Notes: generated by a model not told the origin, from the letters alone. Shown: positions 34,530 to 44,107, counted from the first letter of the stretch. The stretch is DNA of 64,000 nucleotides from Nocardioides litoris (GCF_006346315.1 NZ_VDMR01000004.1:336925-400924); one strand, 5' to 3'. Program-made: numbers and translations.

Positions 34530-36494
34530 CTACTCCTTGATGTCCTCGTCGGCGGTGACGAAGACCATCGAGTGCGGCTTGGCCGGGCCCCAGGCCCCGT
34601 GCGGCCAGGACGCACGGTCGAAGTCGATGCAGTCCTCGACGGCCCCGTGGGTCTTGAAGTCGGGGTCGAGGGTCATCTTCTCGTCCTCGCCGACGTCGAC
34701 CATGCAGACACGGTGGTCGCCGTTGAGACCGGTGCGGGCCACGAAGTAGTTCGAGTACGCGATCCGCTTGACGTCGGTGGTCTCGCGGTAGAAGCCGTCC
34801 TGGCCGAGCTCGAGGTTGTCGAGCGCGCCCCAGTGCGGGCCACCCGGGGCGGCCAGCGTGTCGTGGACGGTCGGGCAGTCGGCCTCCTGGCCGCCCTCGG
34901 TGATCTCGACCTGGGTGTCGATGCTGCAGGTCGGCGACGTGCCCGAGGCGACGAGGTCCTGGATGTCCAGCTTCAGGATGTACTGCGGGGACCCCTTGTC
35001 CTCACCGCTGGGCTGACGACCGACGACGGCGACGTAGAGGTACTTGTCGTCGAGGCTGGTCTGGGTCCAGCCCGCGTTGGAGCCGCCGCCGTACCAGCTG
35101 CTCCCGGGGTCGGCGATCTTGTTGGAGGTCGTCAGGTCGAAGACCTCGCGCCACTGCGGCTTCGCCGCGGTGATGTCGGGCGTGTAGTAGATCGCGCCGC
35201 CCTGCATGGTCGAGGCGAACGCGCCCTTGTTGCCGGGCAGGTTGGTGACGGTGGTCTCCATCGCCGCCCGCGGCTCCTCGTGGTGGGGCACCTTGCCGAC
35301 CCGCGGGCCGTCGGGCAGGAACGAGACCGCCTTCAGCCTCGGCTTGTCCGGGTCTGAGATGTCCCAGGTGCGCACCGTCGGGCGTCGCAGGTACGACGAC
35401 GGGGCCTGCACCGGGTTGAGGATGATGTTGCGCGGCTCGTTGTAGTCGCTGGTGACGAGCGTCTTGAGGTCCTCACGGGCCTGGACGCCGTGCGGGTTGG
35501 CGCAGGTCGGCAGCTGCAGCTGCGGGATGTTGTCGCAGCGCTGCTCGGTCTCGGCCGTCTCCGGGGTCGCCGGGGCCTCCCACAGCGTGCGGCCGTCCTC
35601 GTCGAGGCGGACCAGCTCGCCGGGGGACCCGGCGAAGCCGTTGCCCAGGCGCACCGAGCCGTCGCTGTAGACGCACGGGCCCGGGACGTCGGGCCCGCCC
35701 ATGTAGGTGCCGTAGGCCTTGTGGTCCTGGGTCACCCAGTAGGCGTCGGGCACCGAGCCGCACAGGGTGTCGGTGGGCAGGTTGATGTTCTTCAGCTTCA
35801 GCGCCGGGAGCTGGCTGGTGTCGATGACGTAGGTGACGTCGGTGAACAGGCCGCCGGCGAAGAGGTTGTCGCCCTTGTGCCAGATGTACTGCATGTGGTG
35901 CGGCTCGTTCTCGACCAGCGGCCCCACGGTGGCGGTGTTGACCACCTGGCCGTAGGAGGGGGAGCCCTCGGTCGCGTCGACCACGGCGAAGAAGTCGGGA
36001 CCGATCAGGTCCTTCTGGCCGATCAGGTCGGGGCCGATGGTCTTGGGGAGCGTGGTGAGCTCCGCGCCCGACTTGTCGAGGATGTTGTTGTCGCCGGCCC
36101 AGACCACGAGGTACTCGCGGCGCAGGCCGTCGTCCTCGACCGTGCCGCCGGCGTCGCCGCCGGTGAGGCCGAGCCCGGTCAGGGCGTCGTCGAGGCCGAG
36201 GTCCTGCAGGAGGCCGGGCGGGACGGCCGAGGCGTCGAGGTGGTTCTTGACCCAGTAGTCCTGGCCGCCCTTGGCGACCTTGCTGACCTCGGTGACGATG
36301 TCGCCGCCGGCGGCCTGGTCCAGCAGGTCGGTGATGGCGCCGGCCGAGAGCACGGAGACCGGACCGTCGTCGCTGTCGACCGCGGAGGCCAACGAGCCCG
36401 ACTGGGTGCCGGCCACCAGGCCGACGGCGAGCCCCAGGGCGGCCGTCGCGGCGGCGAGCCGGCGCCGGGCGCGGGGAGAGAGATGTGTGTGCAC
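34530..36494 (-). CDS. Exported SBP56/methanethiol-oxidase-like beta-propeller
   Basis: 654 residues. Signal peptide (1-38, RRRLAAATAALGLAVGLVAG). From about residue 165 it aligns by eye with human SELENBP1/bacterial MtoX: DFFAVVDATEGSPSYGQV (SELENBP1 has DYLAVVDVDPKSPTYSQV), EPHHMQYIW (HH 199-200), CANPHGVQAREDLKTLVTSDY, RTWDISDPDKPRL and TSLDDKYLYVAV. SBP56 proteins oxidise methanethiol to formaldehyde, H2S and H2O2, and are copper-dependent. Extra N-terminal ~130 residues and lower similarity mean substrate is unproven. GTG start; no good ribosome binding site at the usual distance. Confidence 0.7.
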   Translation of the reverse strand: MHTHLSPRARRRLAAATAALGLAVGLVAGTQSGSLASAVDSDDGPVSVLSAGAITDLLDQAAGGDIVTEVSKVAKGGQDYWVKNHLDASAVPPGLLQDLGLDDALTGLGLTGGDAGGTVEDDGLRREYLVVWAGDNNILDKSGAELTTLPKTIGPDLIGQKDLIGPDFFAVVDATEGSPSYGQVVNTATVGPLVENEPHHMQYIWHKGDNLFAGGLFTDVTYVIDTSQLPALKLKNINLPTDTLCGSVPDAYWVTQDHKAYGTYMGGPDVPGPCVYSDGSVRLGNGFAGSPGELVRLDEDGRTLWEAPATPETAETEQRCDNIPQLQLPTCANPHGVQAREDLKTLVTSDYNEPRNIILNPVQAPSSYLRRPTVRTWDISDPDKPRLKAVSFLPDGPRVGKVPHHEEPRAAMETTVTNLPGNKGAFASTMQGGAIYYTPDITAAKPQWREVFDLTTSNKIADPGSSWYGGGSNAGWTQTSLDDKYLYVAVVGRQPSGEDKGSPQYILKLDIQDLVASGTSPTCSIDTQVEITEGGQEADCPTVHDTLAAPGGPHWGALDNLELGQDGFYRETTDVKRIAYSNYFVARTGLNGDHRVCMVDVGEDEKMTLDPDFKTHGAVEDCIDFDRASWPHGAWGPAKPHSMVFVTADEDIKE

Positions 36495-36651
36495 GATGGA
36501 AGTGGTGCCTTCCCGAGAGGGCGCAGCCCCATGTGACTGCGCTGGGTGTGTCCTGGCGTGCGCCAGGGGTGCTGCCGTGTGCGGGTGGGTGGTGGGGGCC
36601 TCCTCCTGGTCGGGGACGGGACGGGTCGGGGTGCGGCGCGCCGGGCCTGGG
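36495..36651 (-). other. Gap inside the sulfur operon with a small hairpin
   Basis: 157 bp separate the rhodanese-type gene and the SBP56-like gene. CCTGGCG/CGCCAGG at 36552-36567 is a short stem. The region is GT-rich on the + strand with no ORF. It may carry a secondary promoter. Confidence 0.4.
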
Positions 36652-38022
36652 TCAGGCGGCCGCGGGCGTGGTGGTCTCGATCTGCAGCTCGCCGACGCGC
36701 TCCCAGGCGTCGTCGACGTGCACGACGTCGCGGCCCGCGCGGTGCAGCAGGCTGGCCGCGATGCCGGCGCGGTAGCCCGAGCGGCAGTGCACCCACAGCT
36801 CGCCCGGCGGCAGCCGGCGCCCGGCGCGCTCGACGTCGTGCACGGGCAGGTGGATCGCGCCGGGCAGGTGCCCCTCGCGCCACTCGTCGAGCTGGCGCAC
36901 GTCGACCACGACCGGGGGCCGGGTGCCGGCGGCCCGACGGGTCGCCCGGGCCTCCCGGTAGGCCGCCCAGCCGGCCCGCCGGTAGCGGGCGGTCAGCGCC
37001 GGCTCGGGCGCGGCCAGCACGTGGGCGCCGACGCCGTCGATGCCGATCCGGGCCAGGTCGCGCAGGGCGGGCTCGAGCACGTCGGGGGAGTCGGTGAGCA
37101 GCACGATGTCGTCGCTCCACGGCACCAGCCAGCCGACGTACGTCGCGAACTGGGCGCCGTACTCGACGCTCACGCTGCCCGGCAGGTGGCCCGAGGCGAA
37201 GGTGGCCCGGTCGCGCAGGTCGACCACCCACGCCCCGGCCAGCACCGCGTCGCTGACGTCGTGCGCCGTGGCCGGCCGGGCCGGACGGGGACCGCTCGCG
37301 CCGGCACCGGAGCGGTTGAGCGGGTCCATCCGCTCGTAGTAGCGGGGGACGGGGCCCAGGCCCGCGACGAGTCGCTCCACGAAGTCCTCCAGGTCGGTGG
37401 TGAGGGCGGGGTGGGTGTCGAGCTGGTCGGCGAGGGTCACCGGGCCGTCGGGGGCCGCGACCGTCGCCGAGGCGCAGAAGCTGCCGAAGCCGTGGGTGGG
37501 CAGCAGCACCGTCGCCGGGTCGAGCGCGGCCAGCCGCCGGCTCGTGCGCCACTGGGCCGCGGCGAGGGTGGTGGTCAGGTGCGGGTCGACCAGGTCGGTG
37601 CGCCCGACGGTGCCGAGCAGCATGCTGCCGCCGCTGAGCAGCGCGGCGGGCTCGGCGCCGACGCGCGCGACGTAGGCCTGGTGGTGGCGGGTGTGGCCGG
37701 GGGCGTCGAGCACCTGCACCGCCACGTCGCCGTACCTCAGCTCGTCGCCGTCGCGGACCCCGAGCCGCTCGAACGCGACGCGCTCGTCGGCGGAGAGGAG
37801 CAGGTCGGCGCCGTGGCGGCGGGCCAGGGCCAGGCCGCCGGAGACGTAGTCGTTGTGCACGTGGGTCTCGGCGACCGCGGCGACCTCGACGCCGGCCTCC
37901 TCGGCCGCCCGCTCGACCAGCGCCGTGTCGCGCGGCGGGTCGACGACCAGCGCCACCCGTCCGTCGTGCACGAGGTGGCAGCGGTTGCCGAGGGAGGGGA
38001 CCTCGATGGTGACGACCGGCAT
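36652..38022 (-). CDS. Metallo-beta-lactamase-fold / double rhodanese protein (persulfide dioxygenase type)
   Basis: 456 residues. MBL-fold domain with THVHNDYVSGG (His54, His56, Asp58) and DAPGHTRHH (His110, 113), characteristic of persulfide dioxygenase/ETHE1-like enzymes. A first rhodanese domain (residues 250-350, YGAQFATYVGW) lacks the catalytic Cys; a second one (about 370-440) has the active loop HCRSGYRAG with Cys413. Predicted to oxidise glutathione- or thiol-bound persulfide and transfer sulfane sulfur. AGGAG precedes the ATG; the promoter region at 38035-38075 is unusually AT-rich. Heads the sulfur operon. Confidence 0.88.
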   Translation of the reverse strand: MPVVTIEVPSLGNRCHLVHDGRVALVVDPPRDTALVERAAEEAGVEVAAVAETHVHNDYVSGGLALARRHGADLLLSADERVAFERLGVRDGDELRYGDVAVQVLDAPGHTRHHQAYVARVGAEPAALLSGGSMLLGTVGRTDLVDPHLTTTLAAAQWRTSRRLAALDPATVLLPTHGFGSFCASATVAAPDGPVTLADQLDTHPALTTDLEDFVERLVAGLGPVPRYYERMDPLNRSGAGASGPRPARPATAHDVSDAVLAGAWVVDLRDRATFASGHLPGSVSVEYGAQFATYVGWLVPWSDDIVLLTDSPDVLEPALRDLARIGIDGVGAHVLAAPEPALTARYRRAGWAAYREARATRRAAGTRPPVVVDVRQLDEWREGHLPGAIHLPVHDVERAGRRLPPGELWVHCRSGYRAGIAASLLHRAGRDVVHVDDAWERVGELQIETTTPAAA

Positions 38023-38150
38023 CCCGAGAGCTCCTGACGTAAGTCGATCAAGTCAGTAGGGTTTTATCACCGGTCGGGGTCTGTCCGTCAACCTGTCCGT
38101 CCGCGGTGTGTCGTGGGCGGGCTCCCGCAGGGGTTCTCTACGGTCGGGGC

Positions 38151-39620
38151 GTGCGAGGTCTCGGGAGCGCGTCGACGACGGCTGCCCTGGCCCTCGTCGT
38201 GGGCCTCGGCGCCGCGCTGGCGCCGGCCCCGGGTGCTGTGCCCCGGGAGCCCCTCGATCCCGTCCCGGCGGCCGGTGTCGCCGGGCCCCGCGGGCCCGAC
38301 CCCTACTTCCCCGACGACGGCAACGAGGGCATCGACGTCCTCTCCTACGTCGTCCGTGACCGCTACGACCTGCCGACCGGCCGGCTCGTCGGCTCCACCC
38401 GGCTGCGGGTCCGCGCCACCCAACCGCTCCACGGCTTCCACCTCGACCTGCTGCTCCCGGTCCGCGGCGTCCGGGTCGACGGGCGGCCGGCCCGGTGGAG
38501 CAGGCCGACGCGGCACGAGGTCCGGGTCGAGACGCACCGCGCGGTCCCGACCGACGGCGTCGTCACCGTCGAGGTCGCCTACGCCGGCCGCCCCGGCGGA
38601 GTCGGTTGGCCGGGACGCCGGGGCTGGGTCGCCGGTCCGCACGAGGTCGCGGCGATCGGCCAGCCCCGGTCGGCCCCGTGGTGGTTCGCCGCCAACGACC
38701 ACCCCAGCGACAAGGCCACGATGGACGTCGCGATCACCACCGGCGCCGACCTCGACGTCGTCTCGGTCGGCCGGCGGGTGTCCCGCCGCCCCGCCGGCCC
38801 CGGCCTGGTGACCACCCGCTGGCGCGCGGGCGCGCCCATGGCGCCGTACCTCGCCTTCTTCGTGGCCGGCGACCTCGAGGTCCGTCGGGGCCGGCGCCTC
38901 GGGCTGCCGTTCACCGCGGCCGTCTCCCGGGCGGTCCCGCAGCCCCAGCGGCGCCGCGCGATGCGGGTGCTGCTGCGTTCCCCCGCCGTGGTGCGGTGGC
39001 TCGAGCGCCGGGTCGGTCCCTACCCGTTCGGCACGACCGGCGGCGTGGTCACCAGCCTCAACCCGGGCTTCGCGCTCGAGACCCAGACCCGGCCCGTCTA
39101 CCCCGTCGTCGACGCCTCCGCCGCCCCGACGCTGCTCGTGCACGAGCTGGCCCACCAGTGGTTCGGCGACGCGGTGACGGTGCGGCGGTGGAGCGACACG
39201 TGGCTCAACGAGGGTCCCGCGACGTGGGCCGAGGTGGCGTGGACGGCCTCGCGCGGCGGTCCGAGCGCCGCCGCCACCCTCCAGCGCTGGTACGACGACC
39301 GGGCGGCCGAGAGCGGGTTCTGGGACTTCCCGCTGGCCGACCCCGGGCCGGCCCGCATCCTCGACCGCGCGGTCTACGTGCGCGGTGCCATGGTGCTGCT
39401 GGCCCTCGGGCAGCGCGTCGGCGAGCCCGGGCTGCAGCGGGTCCTGCGGACCTGGGTGGCCCGCCACGGCGGCGCCACCGCCGGCACGGCCGACTTCGAG
39501 GCCCTGGCGACCGAGGTCACCGGGGTCGACCTCGACGGCTTCTTCCGGGCCTGGCTGCACACGCCCGCCCCGCCCGACCGCACCGCCGCGAACGGTCTCG
39601 TGCCCGACGTCGCCGGCTGA
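38151..39620 (+). CDS. Secreted M1 family metallopeptidase (first of tandem pair)
   Basis: 489 residues. Signal peptide ([18 protein letters not shown]). M1 aminopeptidase-like domain: [11 protein letters not shown], zinc motif [14 protein letters not shown] then [11 protein letters not shown] supplying the third ligand (HExxH-18-E). The exopeptidase GAMEN-like segment reads LETQT, so substrate preference is uncertain. It is about half the length of cytosolic aminopeptidase N because the C-terminal domains are absent. TACGGT (38139-38144) ends 6 nt before the GTG start. Confidence 0.9.
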   Translation: MRGLGSASTTAALALVVGLGAALAPAPGAVPREPLDPVPAAGVAGPRGPDPYFPDDGNEGIDVLSYVVRDRYDLPTGRLVGSTRLRVRATQPLHGFHLDLLLPVRGVRVDGRPARWSRPTRHEVRVETHRAVPTDGVVTVEVAYAGRPGGVGWPGRRGWVAGPHEVAAIGQPRSAPWWFAANDHPSDKATMDVAITTGADLDVVSVGRRVSRRPAGPGLVTTRWRAGAPMAPYLAFFVAGDLEVRRGRRLGLPFTAAVSRAVPQPQRRRAMRVLLRSPAVVRWLERRVGPYPFGTTGGVVTSLNPGFALETQTRPVYPVVDASAAPTLLVHELAHQWFGDAVTVRRWSDTWLNEGPATWAEVAWTASRGGPSAAATLQRWYDDRAAESGFWDFPLADPGPARILDRAVYVRGAMVLLALGQRVGEPGLQRVLRTWVARHGGATAGTADFEALATEVTGVDLDGFFRAWLHTPAPPDRTAANGLVPDVAG

Positions 39621-39693
39621 GGGAGCCGGGCCGGCCCGACGCCGTACGTCGTCGAGGCGGGTCCTGGGGGTCGCGGGGGTTACGGTCCCACCC

Positions 39694-41121
39694 GTGATCC
39701 GTCGCTCCGCCGCCGCGGCCCTCGCGGCCGTGCTCGCCCTCACGCTGCTCCCGGGCGCCCCGGCGCCCGCCGCCCAGGTCGCGGCAGGCGCGCCCTCGCC
39801 GGGCGCCCCGGGCGTCGGCGACCCCTACTGGCCGTTCGACGGCAACGGCGGCATCGACGTGACCCACTACGTCGTGCGCGACCGCTACGACTTCGCCACC
39901 GGCGTCCTGTCCGGCACCACCACGCTCACCCTGCGGGCCACCCAGGCGCTCTCGCGCTTCGACCTCGACCTGCTGCTGCCCGTGCGCGCCGTGAGCGTCA
40001 ACGGCGCCGCCGCCCGGTTCGACAAGCCCGACGGCCACGAGCTGCGCATCACCCCCGCCCGGCCGGTGGCCCGCGGTGCGGTCGTCGACGTCGTCGTCTC
40101 CTACGCCGGGCGGCCCGCGGGCCTGCGCTACGCCGGCGAGGACACCTGGCTGGCCGACGGCCGCGAGGTCGTCACCATGAACCAGCCCCACATGGCGCCG
40201 TGGTGGTTCGCCGCCAACGACCACCCGCAGGACAAGGCGACCTTCGACATCAGCGTCACGGGTCCGGCCACGCACCAGGTCGTCTCCAACGGCCTACCGG
40301 TCTCGCGCACGGTCTCGGGCTCGCTCGCCACCACCCGGTGGGTCGCCCGCGACCCGATGGCCACCTACCTCGCCTTCTTCGCCCTCGGCCGCTACGCCGT
40401 CGAGCGCACCGAGCGCGGCGGCCTCCCGTCGATCATCGCGGTCTCGCGCGACCTCGGGCCGCTCGACCAGGCGGCCGCGCTGCGCGGCCTGCGCCGCACC
40501 GGCGAGATCACGGCCTGGCTGGCCCGCCGGGTCGGTCCCTACCCCTTCGAGTCGACCGGCGGCCTGGCGACCTCGCTCGACCCCGGGTTCGCGCTGGAGA
40601 ACCAGACCCGGCCGACCTACCCGGGCACCTCGCCGCGGTCGGCCCTGCTGCTCGTGCACGAGCTGGGCCACCAGTGGTTCGGCGACTCCGTCACGCTGCG
40701 TCGCTGGCGCGACATCTGGCTGCACGAGGGGTTCGCCACCTTCCTCGAGCACCACTGGACCGAGACCCACGGCGGCCCGTCGGCCCAGACGTGGCTGCGC
40801 CGCACCTGGGCCGCGCGCCAGGCCGCCCGCGGCTACTGGCGCACCTCGCTGGTCGACCCCGGCGCCGGCCGCATCTTCAGCGCCCCGGTCTACGAGCGCG
40901 GCGCGATGACGCTGCAGGCCCTGCGGCACCGCATCGGCAGCCGGGCGTTCTTCCGGGTGCTCCGCACCTGGGCCCGCGAGCGCCGCCTCGGCCACGGCAC
41001 CACCGGGCAGTTCCGACGGCTGGCGGAGCGGGTGGCCGGCGAGCAGCTCGACGGGTTCTTCCGGGCCTGGCTGGTCGCGCCGCGCCCGCCGGCGCAGACC
41101 CGCCGCAACGGCCTGCGCTGA
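39694..41121 (+). CDS. Secreted M1 family metallopeptidase (second of tandem pair)
   Basis: 475 residues, clear paralogue of the upstream gene. Signal peptide AAAALAAVLALTLLPGAPAPAA, then the same blocks [18 protein letters not shown] (upstream [19 protein letters not shown]), [19 protein letters not shown] and LENQTRPTYP, with zinc motif VHELGHQWFGDSV and IWLHEGFATFLEHHW. TACGGT (39681-39686) ends 7 nt before the GTG. Likely a recent duplication. Confidence 0.9.
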   Translation: MIRRSAAAALAAVLALTLLPGAPAPAAQVAAGAPSPGAPGVGDPYWPFDGNGGIDVTHYVVRDRYDFATGVLSGTTTLTLRATQALSRFDLDLLLPVRAVSVNGAAARFDKPDGHELRITPARPVARGAVVDVVVSYAGRPAGLRYAGEDTWLADGREVVTMNQPHMAPWWFAANDHPQDKATFDISVTGPATHQVVSNGLPVSRTVSGSLATTRWVARDPMATYLAFFALGRYAVERTERGGLPSIIAVSRDLGPLDQAAALRGLRRTGEITAWLARRVGPYPFESTGGLATSLDPGFALENQTRPTYPGTSPRSALLLVHELGHQWFGDSVTLRRWRDIWLHEGFATFLEHHWTETHGGPSAQTWLRRTWAARQAARGYWRTSLVDPGAGRIFSAPVYERGAMTLQALRHRIGSRAFFRVLRTWARERRLGHGTTGQFRRLAERVAGEQLDGFFRAWLVAPRPPAQTRRNGLR

Positions 41122-41197
41122 CCGGCTCGCAGGCCGGCTCGCAGGCCGGTCCGACCGGCCTCCCCGCCGGGGTGTGACGGGAGTAACGTCACGCCGC

Positions 41198-41479
41198 ATG
41201 AGTCTCGGCAAGGACACCCCCGCGCGCCCGCAGGACGCACCGCCGCCCACCGACCGACGCAAGATCGTCGCCGCCTGCGTCTGCCTGGCCATCCCCGTCG
41301 TCGCGCTCCTCGCGGTGCCGACGTACGCCCGCGACGAGCCGGAGCTGTGGGGCTTCCCCTTCTTCTTCTGGTACCAGTTCATCTGGGTCTTCCTGTGCTC
41401 CGCGCTGACCTGGACGGCCTACAAGCTGGTGCTGTCGGCGCGGCCGCCCCGCGGTGACCGCGACGGGGGCGGCAAGTGA
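41198..41479 (+). CDS. DUF3311 small membrane protein
   Basis: 93 residues with two transmembrane helices (IVAACVCLAIPVVALLAVPTY and FWYQFIWVFLCSALTWTAYKL). The PFFFWYQFIWVFL core is typical of DUF3311 proteins, small partners encoded next to SSS-family symporters. It overlaps the symporter gene by 4 bp (GTGA). The ATG at 41198 is preferred over an upstream GTG; TAACGT lies 8 nt before it. Confidence 0.88.
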   Translation: MSLGKDTPARPQDAPPPTDRRKIVAACVCLAIPVVALLAVPTYARDEPELWGFPFFFWYQFIWVFLCSALTWTAYKLVLSARPPRGDRDGGGK

Positions 41480-43158
41480 GGGCCGCCGTCCCGCTCGTGA
41501 CCGACGCGAGCACCAACACCTCGGCCCTGGTGGTGCTGGTCGCGCTGTTCCTCCTCGTGACCGTGCTGGGCTTCATGGCGACCCGCTTCCGCCGGGCCGA
41601 GAAGCTCGACAACCTGGAGGAGTGGGGCCTCGGTGGCCGCAAGTTCGGCACCTGGGTGACCTGGTTCCTGCTCGGCGGCGACCTCTACACCGCCTACACC
41701 TTCGTCGCGGTGCCGGCGGCGATGTTCGCCACCGGTGCGGTCGCGGGGTTCTTCGCCGTGCCCTACACGATCATGCTCTACCCGATCATCTTCATCTTCA
41801 TGGCGCGGCTGTGGTCGGTCAGCCACCGCCACGGCTACGTCACCACCGCCGACTTCGTCCGCGGGCGGTACGACGACCGGCAGCTCTCCCTGGCCGTCGC
41901 GGTGACCGGGTTCGTGGCGACCATGCCCTACATCGCCCTGCAGCTCGTCGGCATCCAGGCCGTCCTCGAGGTCGCGGGCGTGGGCGGCGGCGACAACATC
42001 GTGGAGAAGGACGCGCCGCTGTTCATCGCCTTCGCGATCCTCGCGGCCTACACCTACTCCTCGGGCCTGCGCGCCCCGGCGGTCATCGCGTTCGTCAAGG
42101 ACGCGCTGATCTACGTCGTCATCATCGTGGCGATCATCTACCTGCCCGGCCAGGTCGGCGGCTGGGACGCCATCTTCGGTGCGGCCAAGGACAAGATGGA
42201 GACGACCAACGAGGCCACCGGCGCCCCGACCGGCTCGTTCATCCCCGGGGACGGGCAGATGTGGGCCTACGCCACCCTCGGCCTGGGCTCGGCGATGGCG
42301 CTGTTCATGTACCCGCACTCGGTCACCGCCAGCCTGTCCTCGGCCAGCCGCAACACCATCCGGCGCAACGCGGCCATCCTGCCGGCGTACTCCTTCGTGC
42401 TGGGGCTGCTCGCCCTCCTCGGGTGGGTGGCCATCGCGGCCGGCACCAAGCCCGTCGGCCTCGACGGCGAGCCCAACGCCCAGCTCGTCATCCCGCAGCT
42501 GTTCGAGGACTTCTTCCCGGGCTGGTTCGCCGGCGTCGCCTTCGCCGCCATCGCCATCGGCGCCCTGGTGCCGGCCGCGATCATGTCCATCGCCGCCGCC
42601 AACACCTTCGCCCGCAACATCTACAAGGAGTGGCTGCGGAAGGACGCGACGCCGCAGCAGGAGGCCAAGGTCTCCAAGCTGATGTCGCTGCTGGTCAAGG
42701 CGTTCGCGCTGGTCTTCGTGCTCACCCTCGACAAGCAGAACGCGATCAACTTCCAGCTCCTGGGCGGCATCTGGATCCTGCAGACGTTCCCGGCGATCGT
42801 CTTCAGCCTCTACACGCGCTGGTTCCACCGCAAGGCGCTGCTCGCCGGCTGGGCCGTCAGCATGGTCTACGGCACCTACGCCGCCTACGGCGTCTCGAGC
42901 GCCACGACCGACCACTTCGGTGGCAGCCTGGCCGAGATCCCGGGCCTCGGCGACATGGGCTACATCGCGATGACGGCGTTCGCGCTCAACCTCGTCGTCA
43001 CCGTGGTCCTCACGCTGGTGCTGCGCCAGCTCGGCGTCTCCAACGGCCGCGACGTCACCGTGCCGTCCGACTACCACGCCGACGCAGGCGACCCCCGGGT
43101 CGACGCCGACCTCGCGGTCGAGGACCCGCTGGCCACGGGCGAGCCCGACCCGCGCTGA
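41476..43158 (+). CDS. Sodium:solute symporter (SSS family, monocarboxylate-type)
   Basis: 560 residues, about 13 transmembrane helices. SSS landmarks include EWGLGGRKFGTWVTWFLLGGDLYTAYTF at the start (characteristic segments GGRKFGTWVT and GGDLYTAYTF), AVTGFVATMPYIALQ, and SSASRNTIRRNAAILP. Together with the DUF3311 partner it most resembles MctC/MctP-type carriers for acetate, propionate or pyruvate. GTG start overlapping the partner stop. Confidence 0.92.
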   Translation: MRAAVPLVTDASTNTSALVVLVALFLLVTVLGFMATRFRRAEKLDNLEEWGLGGRKFGTWVTWFLLGGDLYTAYTFVAVPAAMFATGAVAGFFAVPYTIMLYPIIFIFMARLWSVSHRHGYVTTADFVRGRYDDRQLSLAVAVTGFVATMPYIALQLVGIQAVLEVAGVGGGDNIVEKDAPLFIAFAILAAYTYSSGLRAPAVIAFVKDALIYVVIIVAIIYLPGQVGGWDAIFGAAKDKMETTNEATGAPTGSFIPGDGQMWAYATLGLGSAMALFMYPHSVTASLSSASRNTIRRNAAILPAYSFVLGLLALLGWVAIAAGTKPVGLDGEPNAQLVIPQLFEDFFPGWFAGVAFAAIAIGALVPAAIMSIAAANTFARNIYKEWLRKDATPQQEAKVSKLMSLLVKAFALVFVLTLDKQNAINFQLLGGIWILQTFPAIVFSLYTRWFHRKALLAGWAVSMVYGTYAAYGVSSATTDHFGGSLAEIPGLGDMGYIAMTAFALNLVVTVVLTLVLRQLGVSNGRDVTVPSDYHADAGDPRVDADLAVEDPLATGEPDPR

Positions 43159-43183
43159 CCCGGCTCCGCGCCGCTCCGTCAGG

Positions 43184-44107
43184 TCAGGCGGCGCTGACGA
43201 CCTCGCACTCGAAGACCCGGTCGGAGGCGTCACGGTAGGCCGCGTCGCGGCCCGGCCCGCCCTGCAGGCGGTCGGCCCCGGCGTCGCCGTGCAACGCGTC
43301 GTTGCCCGGGCCGCCCGAGACGATGTCGTCGCCCGGACCGCCACGCAGCACGTCGCGCTCGTCGCCGCCGGCGAGGCGGTCGTTGCCGGGCCCGCCGTCG
43401 ACCCGGTTGGTCCCGAGGCCGGCGCGGGTCCAGTCGTTGCCCGCTCCGAGGCTGATGACGTCGTCACGGAAGGCGCCGTTGACGAAGTCGTTGCCCGCGC
43501 CGGTGCTGATGCGGTCGCGGCCCTCGTCGGTCAGGGCCCAGGAGCGGTAGCGCGCCGGCAGCGTCCTGGTGTCGACGACGTCGTCGCCGAAGCGCGGGAA
43601 GACCTCGAGGAACATCCGACCCGCGCGGAAGCGCTGCGGCACCCGGCAGGTCGCCGCCACCCCGCGGGCGGCGGGGGTGCGGCGGCACGCGCCGGGCAGG
43701 CCCCGCCACGACCGGGCCGCGGTGTCGGCGTACCGGAGGACGCCGGGGGCGACCTCGGTGATCGTCAGCCGGTTGGGGCCCTTGCCGCCCCAGAACCGCA
43801 GGCCGAAGCGCGAGACCTCGAGGCGGGCCTGGCGCGGTCGCACGTACGGCGTCGGGAACTGCCCGACGAGCTGGAGCACCGGGTGCCCGCGCCGACGGTC
43901 GCGTCGGGCGGCGGGAGCCGGCGAGGCCGGCACGGCGACCTCGGGGGAGGCGAGGAGCGAGGCGGTGGCGGACGCGAGCGCGGGCGGAGCGGCGGACGCG
44001 CCGCCGGCCGGGACGACGGCGAGCAGCGTGGCCGCGAGGCCCAGGGCGACCGCGACGGGTGGGGACAGGCGGGCGCGGCGGTCAGGACGAGCGGAACGAG
44101 CGGGCAC
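43184..44107 (-). CDS. Secreted RTX/hemolysin-type calcium-binding repeat protein
   Basis: 307 residues. Signal peptide (VALGLAATLLAVVPAGGASA). A middle domain (110-190) of unknown type precedes glycine/aspartate nonapeptides from about residue 200: GAGNDFVNG, GAGNDWTRAG, GGPGNDRLAG, GGPGDDIVSG, GGPGNDALHG. These form a calcium-binding beta-roll. Ends with a Cys pair-like FECEVVSAA. No type I secretion genes nearby, so Sec export is expected. Confidence 0.85.
   Translation of the reverse strand: MPARSARPDRRARLSPPVAVALGLAATLLAVVPAGGASAAPPALASATASLLASPEVAVPASPAPAARRDRRRGHPVLQLVGQFPTPYVRPRQARLEVSRFGLRFWGGKGPNRLTITEVAPGVLRYADTAARSWRGLPGACRRTPAARGVAATCRVPQRFRAGRMFLEVFPRFGDDVVDTRTLPARYRSWALTDEGRDRISTGAGNDFVNGAFRDDVISLGAGNDWTRAGLGTNRVDGGPGNDRLAGGDERDVLRGGPGDDIVSGGPGNDALHGDAGADRLQGGPGRDAAYRDASDRVFECEVVSAA

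Noticed and set aside
31783..34749. 988-codon + strand frame opposite the YeeE and His-rich genes
   Set aside because: It is antisense to a multi-spanning transporter with conserved Cys motifs and to its neighbour; no recognisable domain or proper start.
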